NCBI GenBank assembly: GCA_964472315.1
Contig: CAYYJS010000014.1
Location: 8,606-72,605 of the forward strand
Direction of reading: 5' to 3'
DNA from: CAYYJS01 sp964472315
GTDB taxonomy: Bacteria; Verrucomicrobiota; Kiritimatiellia; UBA8416
DNA: 64,000 nt
This document shows positions 7,880-17,077 of the stretch, in pieces (the stretch's first letter is position 1; each line of letters begins with the position of its first letter). Made by a program: the position numbers and the translations under genes. The notes under the pieces are model-generated. The model had not been told where the DNA came from and made no database searches. It saw nothing but the letters and a program-made list of their open reading frames with translations.

Positions 7880-9724
7880 ATGAACAGCGCCGAATCCACA
7901 GACTCTGTCGCCCCGCCGGCCGGTAGCGGACCTGACGCCGAATCCTATGTCGCGCCGGTGGAGACCGTGCCGCAGACCGTGCGGATGAAGCTGCCGACGG
8001 GCAAGCCGTTCGTCCGGTCGGAGGATTCGACGGTATTCCGACCGAACGCCACCCCGCTCGATGCCGAGTACGAGATCATCGACAAGATCGGCAGCGGTGG
8101 CATGGGGGTCGTCTACCTCGCACGCGACCGGAAGTTGGGGCGGTTCGTGGCGGTCAAACGGCTGAACGTCGCCAGCCTTGCGAGCGAGCCGCTGCGGGAC
8201 CGCTTCCTGCGCGAGGCGCGCGCGATCGCGTCGCTCAATCACATCCACATCGTGCACCTGTACGCGCTGGGCGAGGATCAGCAGGGACCGTTCATCGTCA
8301 TGGAGTACGTGCCCGGGCCCAAACCGCCGAGCATGGAAAATCGGCCGGCCGAACCGTTCTCGCTGGCCGATCGCGTACATCGGGAGGGCCCGTTGCCGCT
8401 GGATGCGGCACTCGACGTGGTCATCAAGATCGGCCGGGCCATCGGTTACGCCCACGGATGCGCGGTGATCCACCGCGATCTGAAGCCCTCGAACGTGCTG
8501 CTCGACGCCTGCGGCGAACCCAAGGTCGTGGACTTCGGACTGGCGCGCGTGTCGGAGCCGTCGGCCAGGCCGTTGACCATGCCGGGCGAGAAGATGCTGT
8601 CGCTCGGGTATGGCGCTCCCGAACAGGAAGCGGATGCCAGCCTCACCGACGAGCGGGTGGATGTCTACGGGTTGGGCGCCCTGCTGTACTTCTGCATCAC
8701 GGGCAAGAACCCGCGGTATTTCCGCCAGAACGACGTGCCCGAGGTGCTGCGGATGCCTATCGTCAAGGCGCTGGAGACCGATCGCGACAGCCGATGGGAG
8801 ACCGTCGGTGCGTTTCTGACGGCTCTGGCGCTGGTTAAGTCGCCGGAGCAGTCCAAGCTTTCGTTTGCCCGGCCGACGTGGCGCTGCAAGTGGTGCGAGA
8901 CCGTCAACCCGGTGGTCATCCGCTACTGTGGATCGTGCGGTTGGGACGGGGGGACCGCCTGCAAGGAATGCGGTTCCGAACTGCGCTTCGGCATCCAGTA
9001 TTGCGGCGTGTGCGGCGCCGATGCCAAAGCCTATGAACAGGCGACCGATCTGCTGCATGAGCTACAGCGCCATCGCGAGGCGCGGGATTTCAGCTACATT
9101 TTGCAGAAAGAGAAGCAGATTGCCGCGTTCAACCCGATGGGCATGAACGGGCGCAAGCTTGTCGAGCGGGTCAACGAGCTCGGTCAGGAGGCCGGTTCGG
9201 CGCTGCGCCGGCGCGTGGCGCTGACCGACGCCGTGGAGCGTGAGATCAACGAGCGCAACTACGAACAGGTGCGCGAGTACATCGACGAGTACAACCGACT
9301 GTCGCCCGAGTCGGGCTTCGATGACATCGCCCGGTCGCTTGGCGCGATGACGCTGGAGCGGGACCGCGAGCGCTTGCGCCAGGCCGTGCGGCGGGGTCAA
9401 TGGGAGTACACCGAACGGAATGCGCGGGAGTTGCTGGACGGGCTGCGTGGCGACCATCCGGATATCGAGGCCATGCTGCGTCTGGCCCGGCGGCATCTGC
9501 TGGCGCGCCGTGTGACGTGGCGGGTGGGTGGGGCGATGCTGGCGTTCGGCGTGTACCTGTTGACGGCGGCGCCGGTCTATCGCCTGATGGGACATCCGGC
9601 GGGCGGCATCTTCCCGATCGTCTACGCGCCGGCCGCCTACGTGCAGCGCAGTACGGTGCTGCGCGCGCCGCTCGATGCCTACGCGCATATCTGGCATGCC
9701 GACGGACTTTTCGGCGCGGAGTGA
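7880..9724 (+). CDS. Ser/Thr protein kinase with double zinc ribbon and C-terminal membrane segment
   Basis: Hanks-type kinase of 614 residues. The Gly loop is GSGGMG (71-76), with catalytic Lys93 (AVKRL), HRDLKPSN (198-205), DFG (218-220) and GAPEQ (245-249). After the kinase come four CxxC pairs (Cys336/339, 350/353, 361/364, 375/378), i.e. a double zinc ribbon. A helical region (about 385-545) and one hydrophobic segment (GAMLAFGVYLLTAAPVY) follow near the C terminus. The kinase is therefore probably cytoplasmic and membrane-anchored. The ATG at 7880 is preferred to a TTG at 7826; TATAGT at 7861-7866 may be its -10. Substrates are unknown; FHA proteins, like the one at 1-801, are typical partners. 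Confidence 0.88.
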   Translation: MNSAESTDSVAPPAGSGPDAESYVAPVETVPQTVRMKLPTGKPFVRSEDSTVFRPNATPLDAEYEIIDKIGSGGMGVVYLARDRKLGRFVAVKRLNVASLASEPLRDRFLREARAIASLNHIHIVHLYALGEDQQGPFIVMEYVPGPKPPSMENRPAEPFSLADRVHREGPLPLDAALDVVIKIGRAIGYAHGCAVIHRDLKPSNVLLDACGEPKVVDFGLARVSEPSARPLTMPGEKMLSLGYGAPEQEADASLTDERVDVYGLGALLYFCITGKNPRYFRQNDVPEVLRMPIVKALETDRDSRWETVGAFLTALALVKSPEQSKLSFARPTWRCKWCETVNPVVIRYCGSCGWDGGTACKECGSELRFGIQYCGVCGADAKAYEQATDLLHELQRHREARDFSYILQKEKQIAAFNPMGMNGRKLVERVNELGQEAGSALRRRVALTDAVEREINERNYEQVREYIDEYNRLSPESGFDDIARSLGAMTLERDRERLRQAVRRGQWEYTERNARELLDGLRGDHPDIEAMLRLARRHLLARRVTWRVGGAMLAFGVYLLTAAPVYRLMGHPAGGIFPIVYAPAAYVQRSTVLRAPLDAYAHIWHADGLFGAE

Positions 9725-10162
9725 CGCCGTCGGGACGCGACCGCGGCGAGACGCCCCCGGTGGTTGAGCGTTGGGAACGGAGGAGAGGGGCCACCCGTCT
9801 CGGAGATCCGGGCGTACCGGGAGTGGGCACGTTTCGCCGAAACGTGCCCTGGTGGATGAGCCCGGTGGATGAGCGTTGTGTGGAACGGTGCCGCTCAAGA
9901 ATGGGTTTCGGTGTGTGGCGACGCTGTGCGAAGCCGTTCGGTGGCAATGGTGGGGTGCTTGCGCGCTGGGCTCGGAAACGGCTCACCGCAGGTTCGCCCT
10001 CCAGGGGAAGGGAGCGAGTAAGCCGGTGGAGTAAGAGAGAGAGCAAGTCAATGAGTGACATGTCCCTTATCGCTCATGTCCCTTATCGCTCACACCTCGC
10101 TTGCCAAGGGACGGTGGGTTTGCGATGGTGAACGCGGATGCTGGCGATCGGGAGGAGTGACA
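9725..10162. repeat. Gene-free stretch with hairpin repeat (copy A) and a tandem 16-mer
   Basis: No credible gene here. Bases 9778-9975 are a dispersed repeat, matched by 24759-24929: GGAGAGGGG, then CCCGTCTCGGAGATCCGGGC, a perfect hairpin GGCACGTTTC-GCC-GAAACGTGCC (9826-9848), GGTGGATGAGCCCGGTGGATG, and a weaker tail ending in GGGCTCGG. At 10059-10090 the 16-mer CATGTCCCTTATCGCT occurs twice in tandem without mismatch; 13 bases of it recur inverted at 20841-20853. The stretch ends with the GGAGGAG ribosome-binding site of the phosphofructokinase gene. Confidence 0.7.
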
Positions 10163-11419
10163 ATGGATGAATTCAAGGTGGATGTGTTGGGTGCATGCCG
10201 CGTGGATTCGCCGATCGATGCCGTGTTCGCGGTGAGCGGCGATGCCGTGCTGCTGGATCCGACCGTTTCGGGGTGTGTGACCTGCGGAGGCAAGGCGCCG
10301 CGGTCGCTGGAGATGTCGGGGCCGCGCCGGCGGATCTATTTCGATCCGGCGACGACGTGCGCGGCCATCGTGACCTGCGGCGGGTTGTGTCCGGGCCTGA
10401 ACGACGTCATTCGCGCGCTGACCATGGTGCTCTGGTATCGCTACGGCGTGCGCGACATTCGCGGCTTGCGTTACGGCTATGAGGGGCTCGATCCGGCGTA
10501 CGGCCACGCTCCGATGGTCCTGACGCCCGAGGTGGTGGCGGATATCCACTACAACGGCGGCACGTTGCTGGGGTCGTCCCGCGGTCCCCAGAACGTGGAT
10601 GCGCAGGTCCGTTTCCTGGCCGACCAGGGCATCAACATACTGTTTGCCATTGGCGGTGACGGCACGCAGCGCGGGGCACTGGACATCGCGCGCGCGGCGG
10701 TGGCGCGCGGGCTCGAACTGGCCGTCGTGGGCGTGCCCAAGACCATCGACAACGATATTGCCTGCACCGAGCGGACGTTCGGCTTCGAAACGGCGGTCGC
10801 GCGGAGCCGCGACCCGATCACGGCCATCCATCACGAGGCCAAGGGCGCGCGCAACGGCATCGGTCTGGTCAAGCTGATGGGCCGCGAATCGGGCTTCATC
10901 GCCGCCTACGCGGCGCTTGCGTCGAGCGATGTGAATCTCGTGCTGGTGCCGGAGGTGCCGTTCACCATGGATCGGGTATGCGCATGGCTGGAGGACCGAC
11001 TCGCGCGCAAGTCGCATGCGGTGATCGTCGTGGCCGAAGGGGCCGGACAGGATCTGGTGGCGACCGACGGTCTGGACAAGTCGGGCAACCGCGTGCTGGG
11101 TGACATCGGGTTGTACCTGAAGTCCGAACTGCCGCGGCGTCTCGCGGCGCGGGGCATGACGGCGGTCATGAAGTATGTCGATCCCTCGTACACCATTCGC
11201 AGCACGGCGGCCAGCGCCGACGACTCGGTTTTCTGCTTCCAGCTCGCGGAAAACGCGGTGCATGCGGCCATGGCCGGGCGGACGGCGATGGTCGTCGGCC
11301 TCAGGAACGGCTATTTCGTCAACGTGCCGATCCCGTGCGCCGTGGGCGAGCGCAAGCGTATCGATCCGTGCGGCGCGCTGTGGCAGAGCGTGATGAACAA
11401 TACCGGTCAGCCGTTCTGA
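10163..11419 (+). CDS. 6-phosphofructokinase (PfkA superfamily, long form)
   Basis: Phosphorylates fructose 6-phosphate to the 1,6-bisphosphate in glycolysis. The protein has 418 residues. Key motifs are CGGLCPGLN (72-80), GGDGT (164-168) and PKTIDND (192-198). By PfkA numbering the GGDGT glycine favours ATP as donor over pyrophosphate (which has GGDDT), while Lys in PKTIDND is the residue of pyrophosphate-type and plant/spirochaete long-form enzymes (E. coli has PGTIDND). I therefore favour ATP but cannot be sure. The ATG at 10163 follows GGAGGAG with 5-base spacing. The 3' end overlaps the convergent histidine kinase gene by 13 bases. Confidence 0.9.
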   Translation: MDEFKVDVLGACRVDSPIDAVFAVSGDAVLLDPTVSGCVTCGGKAPRSLEMSGPRRRIYFDPATTCAAIVTCGGLCPGLNDVIRALTMVLWYRYGVRDIRGLRYGYEGLDPAYGHAPMVLTPEVVADIHYNGGTLLGSSRGPQNVDAQVRFLADQGINILFAIGGDGTQRGALDIARAAVARGLELAVVGVPKTIDNDIACTERTFGFETAVARSRDPITAIHHEAKGARNGIGLVKLMGRESGFIAAYAALASSDVNLVLVPEVPFTMDRVCAWLEDRLARKSHAVIVVAEGAGQDLVATDGLDKSGNRVLGDIGLYLKSELPRRLAARGMTAVMKYVDPSYTIRSTAASADDSVFCFQLAENAVHAAMAGRTAMVVGLRNGYFVNVPIPCAVGERKRIDPCGALWQSVMNNTGQPF

Positions 11420-12879
11420 GGCGCCGACGCGGCGTCGGGGAGGGCGGGGGTGTTGGCGAAGGTCACGCTGACGGCGGTGCCTTGGCCGGGTTGGCTGACA
11501 ATGTCGAAAGCACCGCCGATTTCCTCCGTGCGGTAGCGCATGCTGCGCAGGCCCATGCCGGCGCCGGTTGCCATCGCGGTATCGAAGCCGATACCGTTGT
11601 CGGTGACGACGAGGGCGCCGCAGTGGTCGCCGAGCGCGAGGCGGAGGGAGATGTCCGTGGCGTGCCCGTGGCGGATCGCGTTGTGGATGGCTTCGCGGGC
11701 GATGTAGTACAGGTGCAGGGCGACGGCGCTGTTCCACACATGCGCTTCGCCGCCGCAGCTGAATTCGCAGGCGATGCGGTAGACGCGCGCCGTCTCGGCC
11801 GCCAGTTCCTCGAAGGCGTTGGCGAGTCCGTTCTCGGACATGTCGACCGGACTGAGTCCCTTGGCGATGCGGTGCGTCGATGCGACGGCGCGGCGGATGA
11901 GTTCGGCGATCTCGCCGATCTGTCGGGAACTGGAGCTGTCCTGCGCCCGGAGGGCGCGTTCGATGGAACTGCACATGAAGGCGATGCCGGCCAGTTCCTG
12001 GCAGATCGTATCGTGCAGGTCCTGTCCGATGCGTTGCTGCTCGCCGGTGACGGCCTGCAGCATCTCCGACTGGATGCGTCGCCGCTCGGCGCTCTCGCGC
12101 CGGAGTTGCTCGCCGGTCGCGCGCAACGCGGCGGTGCGTTCGTCCACGAGTTGTTCGAGATGGGCATGGACCGTCTGGAGATCCTCCTGCGCCGTGCGCC
12201 GGTCGCGGATTTCCCGCTGGAGCTGCTCCGTCCGGATCGAGATCTGGTCGACCATGAGATTGACCTCGCGGTTGATCAGGTCGATTTCCTCGTAGCTGTG
12301 TCCGCGCAGGCGGCCCTGAAAACTGCCGCCGGCGATCTCGCGGAGCTGCCGCACGACATCGCGTAGCGCGCCGCCGAGGCGGATGTTGAGCAGGTAGCTG
12401 ACCGGCAGGATGGTGGCGCAGATGCCGAGTATCACGCCGAGCAGGCTGATGCGGGCGAGACCACCGAGCCCCATTTGCAGCCGCCGGCGACTGAACGAGG
12501 CATCCACCCGACCGACCGATTCGCCACGGCAGATGACGTCCGCGCCCGCGGTCATGACGTTTACGTCCGGCATGAACCGTCTGCGGTAAAGCGCGTCCCC
12601 GAATTGCGTGGATATGCACACCTCGACGAGGGACACGTCGGGCGGGTAGGCGTCGAAGTAACGGCCGATGGAGGCGCGATCGAGGTTCCAGACGGGGATG
12701 GCCAGGGAGTCGGCGAGGTGCCGAACGGATGTGTCGATGTGGTCCTGCAGTTCCCGCGCGCGCAGGGTCCGGCTCGCAAGAAAGGCGGCACCGGATACGA
12801 GCAGGGCGACGGCGACAAGCGACGTGCTGATCCAGACGGTCAGATCCTGTGCGATGCTGCGGCTACGGCGTCGCCCCAT
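11407..12879 (-). CDS. NarX-type sensor histidine kinase
   Basis: Membrane sensor kinase of 490 residues. TM1 is at about 15-37 and TM2 at about 143-163, with a periplasmic stretch of about 105 residues between them that has no recognised sensor fold. A HAMP-like linker and coiled coil (165-280) lead to a HisKA_3 dimerisation helix with His289 (QDLHDTICQELAG), then a HATPase with EAIHNAIRHG, TDNGIGF and GAGMGLRSM. HisKA_3 kinases usually pair with NarL/LuxR-type response regulators, but none is encoded nearby. It is the last gene of a pdxB, tandem binding protein, kinase set and overlaps the binding-protein gene by 17 bases, which suggests that protein supplies the ligand signal. Confidence 0.88.
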   Translation of the reverse strand: MGRRRSRSIAQDLTVWISTSLVAVALLVSGAAFLASRTLRARELQDHIDTSVRHLADSLAIPVWNLDRASIGRYFDAYPPDVSLVEVCISTQFGDALYRRRFMPDVNVMTAGADVICRGESVGRVDASFSRRRLQMGLGGLARISLLGVILGICATILPVSYLLNIRLGGALRDVVRQLREIAGGSFQGRLRGHSYEEIDLINREVNLMVDQISIRTEQLQREIRDRRTAQEDLQTVHAHLEQLVDERTAALRATGEQLRRESAERRRIQSEMLQAVTGEQQRIGQDLHDTICQELAGIAFMCSSIERALRAQDSSSSRQIGEIAELIRRAVASTHRIAKGLSPVDMSENGLANAFEELAAETARVYRIACEFSCGGEAHVWNSAVALHLYYIAREAIHNAIRHGHATDISLRLALGDHCGALVVTDNGIGFDTAMATGAGMGLRSMRYRTEEIGGAFDIVSQPGQGTAVSVTFANTPALPDAASAPQNG

Positions 12880-14461
12880 GGTCTTCCCCCTTCACCGGTT
12901 CCTCAAGACGTTCCGCGTCGGTGTAGCGGGCGCGGATTCGATCGTAGGCGCCCGTCTGCTTCAGCGTCCTGAGTTCGGCATAGTACGCGTGCATGAGACG
13001 CTCGAGATCCGGGTAATTCGACAACCTGACGAATGGCGCCAGATAGGGTTTCCGCAGGAGCGGCTTCGGGAGCCAGGCCACACTGTCGGCGAGCCCGAGA
13101 CGCTTCAGCGTCGCCTGACCGGCCGTGAGGTCCATCGGGTACAGGTCGATTTCGTCGTTGACCAGGCCGCGGATTGCATCGTCGATGTTGTTGTAGGTCG
13201 CACCCGGAAGGCCCGCCTCCAGAAACTCGGGGCAATAGGAGTAATCCCTGTTGGTTCCGATCCGGAACCCGTCGGTCTTGAGCTGCGCGAGGGATTCGAA
13301 ACGCAGTTTCGTGGCGTCCCGCGTCTTCACAAAGAAGACATACTTGGACATCCAGAGGTAGTCCGGCGGCAAGGCGCCGCTGGCGGCGAATTCGCGCTGT
13401 TCGGTGGTGAAGAAGAGGTCGCCCTCGCGCGATTCCTTGTAGGAGACCGACAGCACGGCGTCGGCGGCGCCCTTCGTGACCATCATCCAGGCGCGGCTCC
13501 AGGGATAGAAGCGGAATTCGTACGGCAGGCCGAGTTTGCGCATGATCAGATCGGTGACCTCCACGTCGATCCCGCTGGGCTTGCCGTCGTCCAGGTACTC
13601 GAACGGGTGCCATTCCTCGCAGACGAAGATGAGTGGGCGGGGAGGATTGCGCACGAGCGGCGGCATGGTGGCCGCCCAGAGCGAGGCGTATTCGCCCGAC
13701 TCGTGCAACCGGGATAATTCGGCATGGAAACGCGCGGCGATGCCGGTCAAGTCCGGGTACGACGAGGCCTTCGCGAAAGCGCAGAGGTAGGGTTTCGCGA
13801 AGATCTCGCGCGGCAGATAGGTGAGCGTCGCGCGCAGGTCGAGCTTGTCGAGCAGTGCAAGGCCGACGCAGCGATCGATCGGCAGCACATCGATCTCACC
13901 CGCGGCCAGCGCCCGCAGCCCGTCCGCGGGCGTCGTGTAGACGGCGGTCTTGACGGTGTCGGCCCACGCGCGGAAGTCGGCGGTGTAGCTGTATTCCCGG
14001 ATCAGACCGACCCGGTATCCGTCGTCCTTCACCTGTTCGAGCGACGCGAATCGGAGCGACGCGTCGAAACGCCGGTTGATGAAGAAGACATAGTGCGTGA
14101 TCCAGAGGTAGTCGGGCGCGATGGTTCCGGCGGACAGAAACTCGCGCTGACCGGGTGTGAAGTGCAGGGCGGCTTCCCGTTCCGGCTGATAGGAAACGCT
14201 GAGGACGGCATCCGCGGCGCCCTTGGTGACCATCATCCAGGCGCGGGCGAACGGATAGAACTTGATCTGGTAGGGGATGTCGAGCGTGCGCATGATGCGG
14301 CCGACGATCTCGACGTCGAAGCCGGCCGGCCGGCCGTCGTCGTCTTCGTACTCGAAGGGCGGATAGGGCTCGCAAACGATGGTCAGCGGCTCCGCGGCCC
14401 GTAGGGCGGACGCGAGCAGGCCGACGAGCGTGAGCGCAACGAGGGTGTTCGGTAGTCTCAT
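12863..14461 (-). CDS. Tandem periplasmic substrate-binding protein (two SBP_bac_3 domains)
   Basis: 532 residues: a signal peptide (about 1-22, MRLPNTLVALTLVGLLASAL) and then two homologous family-3 solute-binding domains. Each begins with a VCE..PFEY strand (VCEPYPPFEY, VCEEWHPFEY) and shares the internal stretch RAWMMVTKGAADAVLSVSY exactly. No transporter membrane or ATPase genes adjoin. The start at 14461 overlaps the stop of pdxB (ATGA), and the 3' end overlaps the histidine kinase gene. A free duplicated binding protein beside a membrane kinase suggests a sensing role. An amino acid or similar small polar ligand is typical of the family; the actual ligand is unknown. Confidence 0.85.
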   Translation of the reverse strand: MRLPNTLVALTLVGLLASALRAAEPLTIVCEPYPPFEYEDDDGRPAGFDVEIVGRIMRTLDIPYQIKFYPFARAWMMVTKGAADAVLSVSYQPEREAALHFTPGQREFLSAGTIAPDYLWITHYVFFINRRFDASLRFASLEQVKDDGYRVGLIREYSYTADFRAWADTVKTAVYTTPADGLRALAAGEIDVLPIDRCVGLALLDKLDLRATLTYLPREIFAKPYLCAFAKASSYPDLTGIAARFHAELSRLHESGEYASLWAATMPPLVRNPPRPLIFVCEEWHPFEYLDDGKPSGIDVEVTDLIMRKLGLPYEFRFYPWSRAWMMVTKGAADAVLSVSYKESREGDLFFTTEQREFAASGALPPDYLWMSKYVFFVKTRDATKLRFESLAQLKTDGFRIGTNRDYSYCPEFLEAGLPGATYNNIDDAIRGLVNDEIDLYPMDLTAGQATLKRLGLADSVAWLPKPLLRKPYLAPFVRLSNYPDLERLMHAYYAELRTLKQTGAYDRIRARYTDAERLEEPVKGEDHGATP

Positions 14462-15651
14462 GGGTCCGACTTCCCTTGGTTGCCGCGGCCGGCGCCGGGC
14501 GGCGGTTCGTTGGGCGGGCATGCGAAGCCGAGTCCCGACAGTTTGCGCGCAAGCGTTGGCCCATCGCCCTCGACATGGACCCGCGTGTACGGGAACTCGC
14601 GGCGCATGGGGTACTGCTTGCGGAGCCGGTCGAAATGCGACGGCCGATCCGCGCAGGCGGCGCGCAGGCGCGCATCGTCGGCCTCGATATCGTAGACCTG
14701 CCGTACGACTTCGCGGAGCGCCGGTTCGTCGTTGCGTGCGGCGGCACGGATGCGGATGTCGGGCACGAGTGGCGGCGGCAGGTGCTCGGCCGCCGTCCAG
14801 GACGGCGACACGGCCAGAAAGCGGCAGGCGGCTTCGTAGACCATGACCGTGCCCTGCACCTTGCCTTCGAACGAATGACCCGCGATGTGCGGAGTTGCGA
14901 GATCGGCTCGCGCCAACAGATCCGGCGAGAAGTTCGGTTCACCCTCCCAGGTGTCGATGACCGCATGCGACACGCGGCCGTCGCCGAGTGCGGCAAGCAG
15001 GTCGGCTGTGACCATGACGCCGCCGCGGGCGGCATTGACGAAAACGGCGCCCGGTTTCATCGCCGACAGAAAACCGGCGTCGACCATGCGGCGCGTGGCA
15101 TCCGGGCCGGCGCCGGTCAGCGGCACATGCAGCGTCACGTAGTCGGCCTCGGCCAGAAGGGTGCGTAGCGGCGTATAGGCGTTCGTCGGCGACTCCGCAC
15201 GTTCGCGCGGGGGGTCGTTCCGGAGCACGCGCATACCGAGGGCTTCCGCCTTGGCGGCGACGCGCCTGCCCACGTTGCCGACACCGATGACGCCGATCGT
15301 GCGCCCCTCCAGGCGCAGTCCGTGACGCTCGACCAGACAAAGGAGGGCGGCGGTCAGGTACTCGGAGACGCTGTTGGCGTTGCAGCCCGGCGCATAGCAC
15401 CAATGGATGCCGGCCGATTCGACCCAGGCGCGGTCGATGTGGTCGGTTCCGATGGTGGCCGTGCCCACGAAACGGACACGGCTGCCTTCGAGCAGGGCGC
15501 GATTCACGACGGTCGTGGAACGGATGGCCAGGATGTCCGCGTCACGCACGTCGTCGGCCGTCATGGCGCGACCGTCGAGAATCGTCACGTCGCCGAGCGT
15601 GGAAAACGCTTCCGCCGCGAGCGGCATGTTGCGGTCACAGACAATTTTCAC
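14458..15651 (-). CDS. pdxB: 4-phosphoerythronate dehydrogenase PdxB
   Basis: NAD-dependent oxidation of 4-phospho-D-erythronate, the second step of the DXP-dependent vitamin B6 route. PdxB traits: FVGTATIGTDHID, the WCYAPGCNANSVSEY segment, the NAD fold GVIGVGNVGRRVA, NAARGG and ATPHIAGHS with the catalytic His. A C-terminal dimerisation extension (about 285-380) separates PdxB from SerA-type enzymes. With the GTG start at 15651 (MKIVCDRNMP, the normal PdxB beginning, after GGGAG) it has 397 residues. An ATG at 15690 would add 13 atypical residues. It is the first gene of an overlapping three-gene set. Confidence 0.92.
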   Translation of the reverse strand: MKIVCDRNMPLAAEAFSTLGDVTILDGRAMTADDVRDADILAIRSTTVVNRALLEGSRVRFVGTATIGTDHIDRAWVESAGIHWCYAPGCNANSVSEYLTAALLCLVERHGLRLEGRTIGVIGVGNVGRRVAAKAEALGMRVLRNDPPRERAESPTNAYTPLRTLLAEADYVTLHVPLTGAGPDATRRMVDAGFLSAMKPGAVFVNAARGGVMVTADLLAALGDGRVSHAVIDTWEGEPNFSPDLLARADLATPHIAGHSFEGKVQGTVMVYEAACRFLAVSPSWTAAEHLPPPLVPDIRIRAAARNDEPALREVVRQVYDIEADDARLRAACADRPSHFDRLRKQYPMRREFPYTRVHVEGDGPTLARKLSGLGFACPPNEPPPGAGRGNQGKSDP

Positions 15652-15787
15652 CGTGCTTGCTCCCGTCTCAAACCCGCCTGGCAAGGGCACAACCAGAGAA
15701 ACAACCGAATGCTAATGGTAAACGCGGCGCGTGCCGAGAAGTTTTTTTGGCGCCCGGCATCGATCCTGCGGCGTCCGTCTGGCGGAT

Positions 15788-17077
15788 CTATTTGGGATCG
15801 CGCGAGATCGCGCAGGCGTAGGCGCCGTCCGATTCGGCTTCGGGCGGGAAGATGAGGATATCCTTGAGCTTGTGGAAGTCCGGGTGGTCGCCCAGAAACC
15901 GGTCGATCTGGTGCTGGTTCTCCTCCTGTTCGAGGCTGCAGGTGCTGTAGACGAGGCGTCCGCCGGGACGCAGGTGGGGTACGGCGCTGTCCAGAAGTTC
16001 GCGTTGCAGACGGCAGAGGCGGGCCAGACGGTCGCTCGAGAAGCGCCACCGTGCATCCGGGCGCCGGCGGAGCACGCCGGTGTTCGAGCAGGGCACATCG
16101 AGCAGGATGCGGTCGAACCCGGTTGCGCCGGCGAGGTGCGTGAGGGCGGCGGCGTCCGTGGCGTTGCCGTGAACGACGCCGATGCTCGTGGTTTGCAGAC
16201 GCCCGATGTTGTCGCGGAGCGCATGCAGCCGGTCGGCGTGCGGTTCCATGGCGATGATACGGCCGTCATCGCCGATGGCGGCCGCGATGCGGAGCGTCTT
16301 GCCGCCCGGCGCCGCGCAGGCATCGAGGATGAGCTGGCCGGGGTGAGGCGCGAGGAGCCGGATCGCGGCATCCGTGGCCGGATCCTGTACCAGGAAAAGC
16401 CCGTCGTCGAAGCCGGGCAGTTCATCGACCCGGCGGCCCCGCGGCACGAGCAGGTAGCCTTCGGGCCATGGGGTCGGCGTGGCGGCGGTGTCGATGCCGG
16501 CCCCGGCCCACAAGGTCTGGAGCGCGGACGGTGTCGTCTTCAACGTGTTGACGACGATCGCCACCGGCGGCGGCTGGTTGTTCCAGATGGCGAGCGCCTC
16601 GGTGCGCGTCAGTCCGAACTGCAGGCTCCAGCGCTGGATCAGGGCGTCCGGGTGGGACTCCCGGACCGACAGGGGTTGGAGGGCCAGGTCGCGCGTCAGC
16701 GGGTCGCGCTGGCGGACCATGTTGCGCAGGACCGCGTTGACGAAACCGATGCGTTTGCGGCCGGCGATGGGTTTCGCGGCCGTGACGGTCTCGTTGACCG
16801 CGGCGTGCGGCGGCACGCCCGTCATGAAAAAGATCTGGTAGGCTCCGACCATCAGAAATGCGGCGAGTTCGGGCGTCGGCGCGCGTTCCGTGCAGTGGGC
16901 GATCAGCCATTCGAGGGCGCGTTTGCGCCGGACGGCGCCCATCACGATTTCCACGACGGTGGCGCGTTCGGGGCAGGCGCCCGGGATCAGGCGGTCGGGA
17001 AAATCGGAGGTGCGGAGCCACTGTTCGATGGCGTGGGCGGCGATGGCGCGAGGATTCCGTGTGTCGGGGCTGGTCAT
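15788..17077 (-). CDS. rsmB: 16S rRNA (cytosine967-C5)-methyltransferase RsmB
   Basis: m5C methyltransferase acting on 16S rRNA C967. The 429 residues have a NusB-like N-terminal RNA-binding domain (about 5-150) and a Rossmann domain with DACAAPGGKT, the catalytic-motif DVPCSNTGVLRRRPDARWR and STCSLEQEEN, giving the two cysteines of RsmB-type enzymes. The ATG at 17077 overlaps the rlmN stop codon (ATGA) and has GGAG upstream, so it is translationally coupled. The gap to pdxB downstream is 136 bases. Confidence 0.95.
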   Translation of the reverse strand: MTSPDTRNPRAIAAHAIEQWLRTSDFPDRLIPGACPERATVVEIVMGAVRRKRALEWLIAHCTERAPTPELAAFLMVGAYQIFFMTGVPPHAAVNETVTAAKPIAGRKRIGFVNAVLRNMVRQRDPLTRDLALQPLSVRESHPDALIQRWSLQFGLTRTEALAIWNNQPPPVAIVVNTLKTTPSALQTLWAGAGIDTAATPTPWPEGYLLVPRGRRVDELPGFDDGLFLVQDPATDAAIRLLAPHPGQLILDACAAPGGKTLRIAAAIGDDGRIIAMEPHADRLHALRDNIGRLQTTSIGVVHGNATDAAALTHLAGATGFDRILLDVPCSNTGVLRRRPDARWRFSSDRLARLCRLQRELLDSAVPHLRPGGRLVYSTCSLEQEENQHQIDRFLGDHPDFHKLKDILIFPPEAESDGAYACAISRDPK

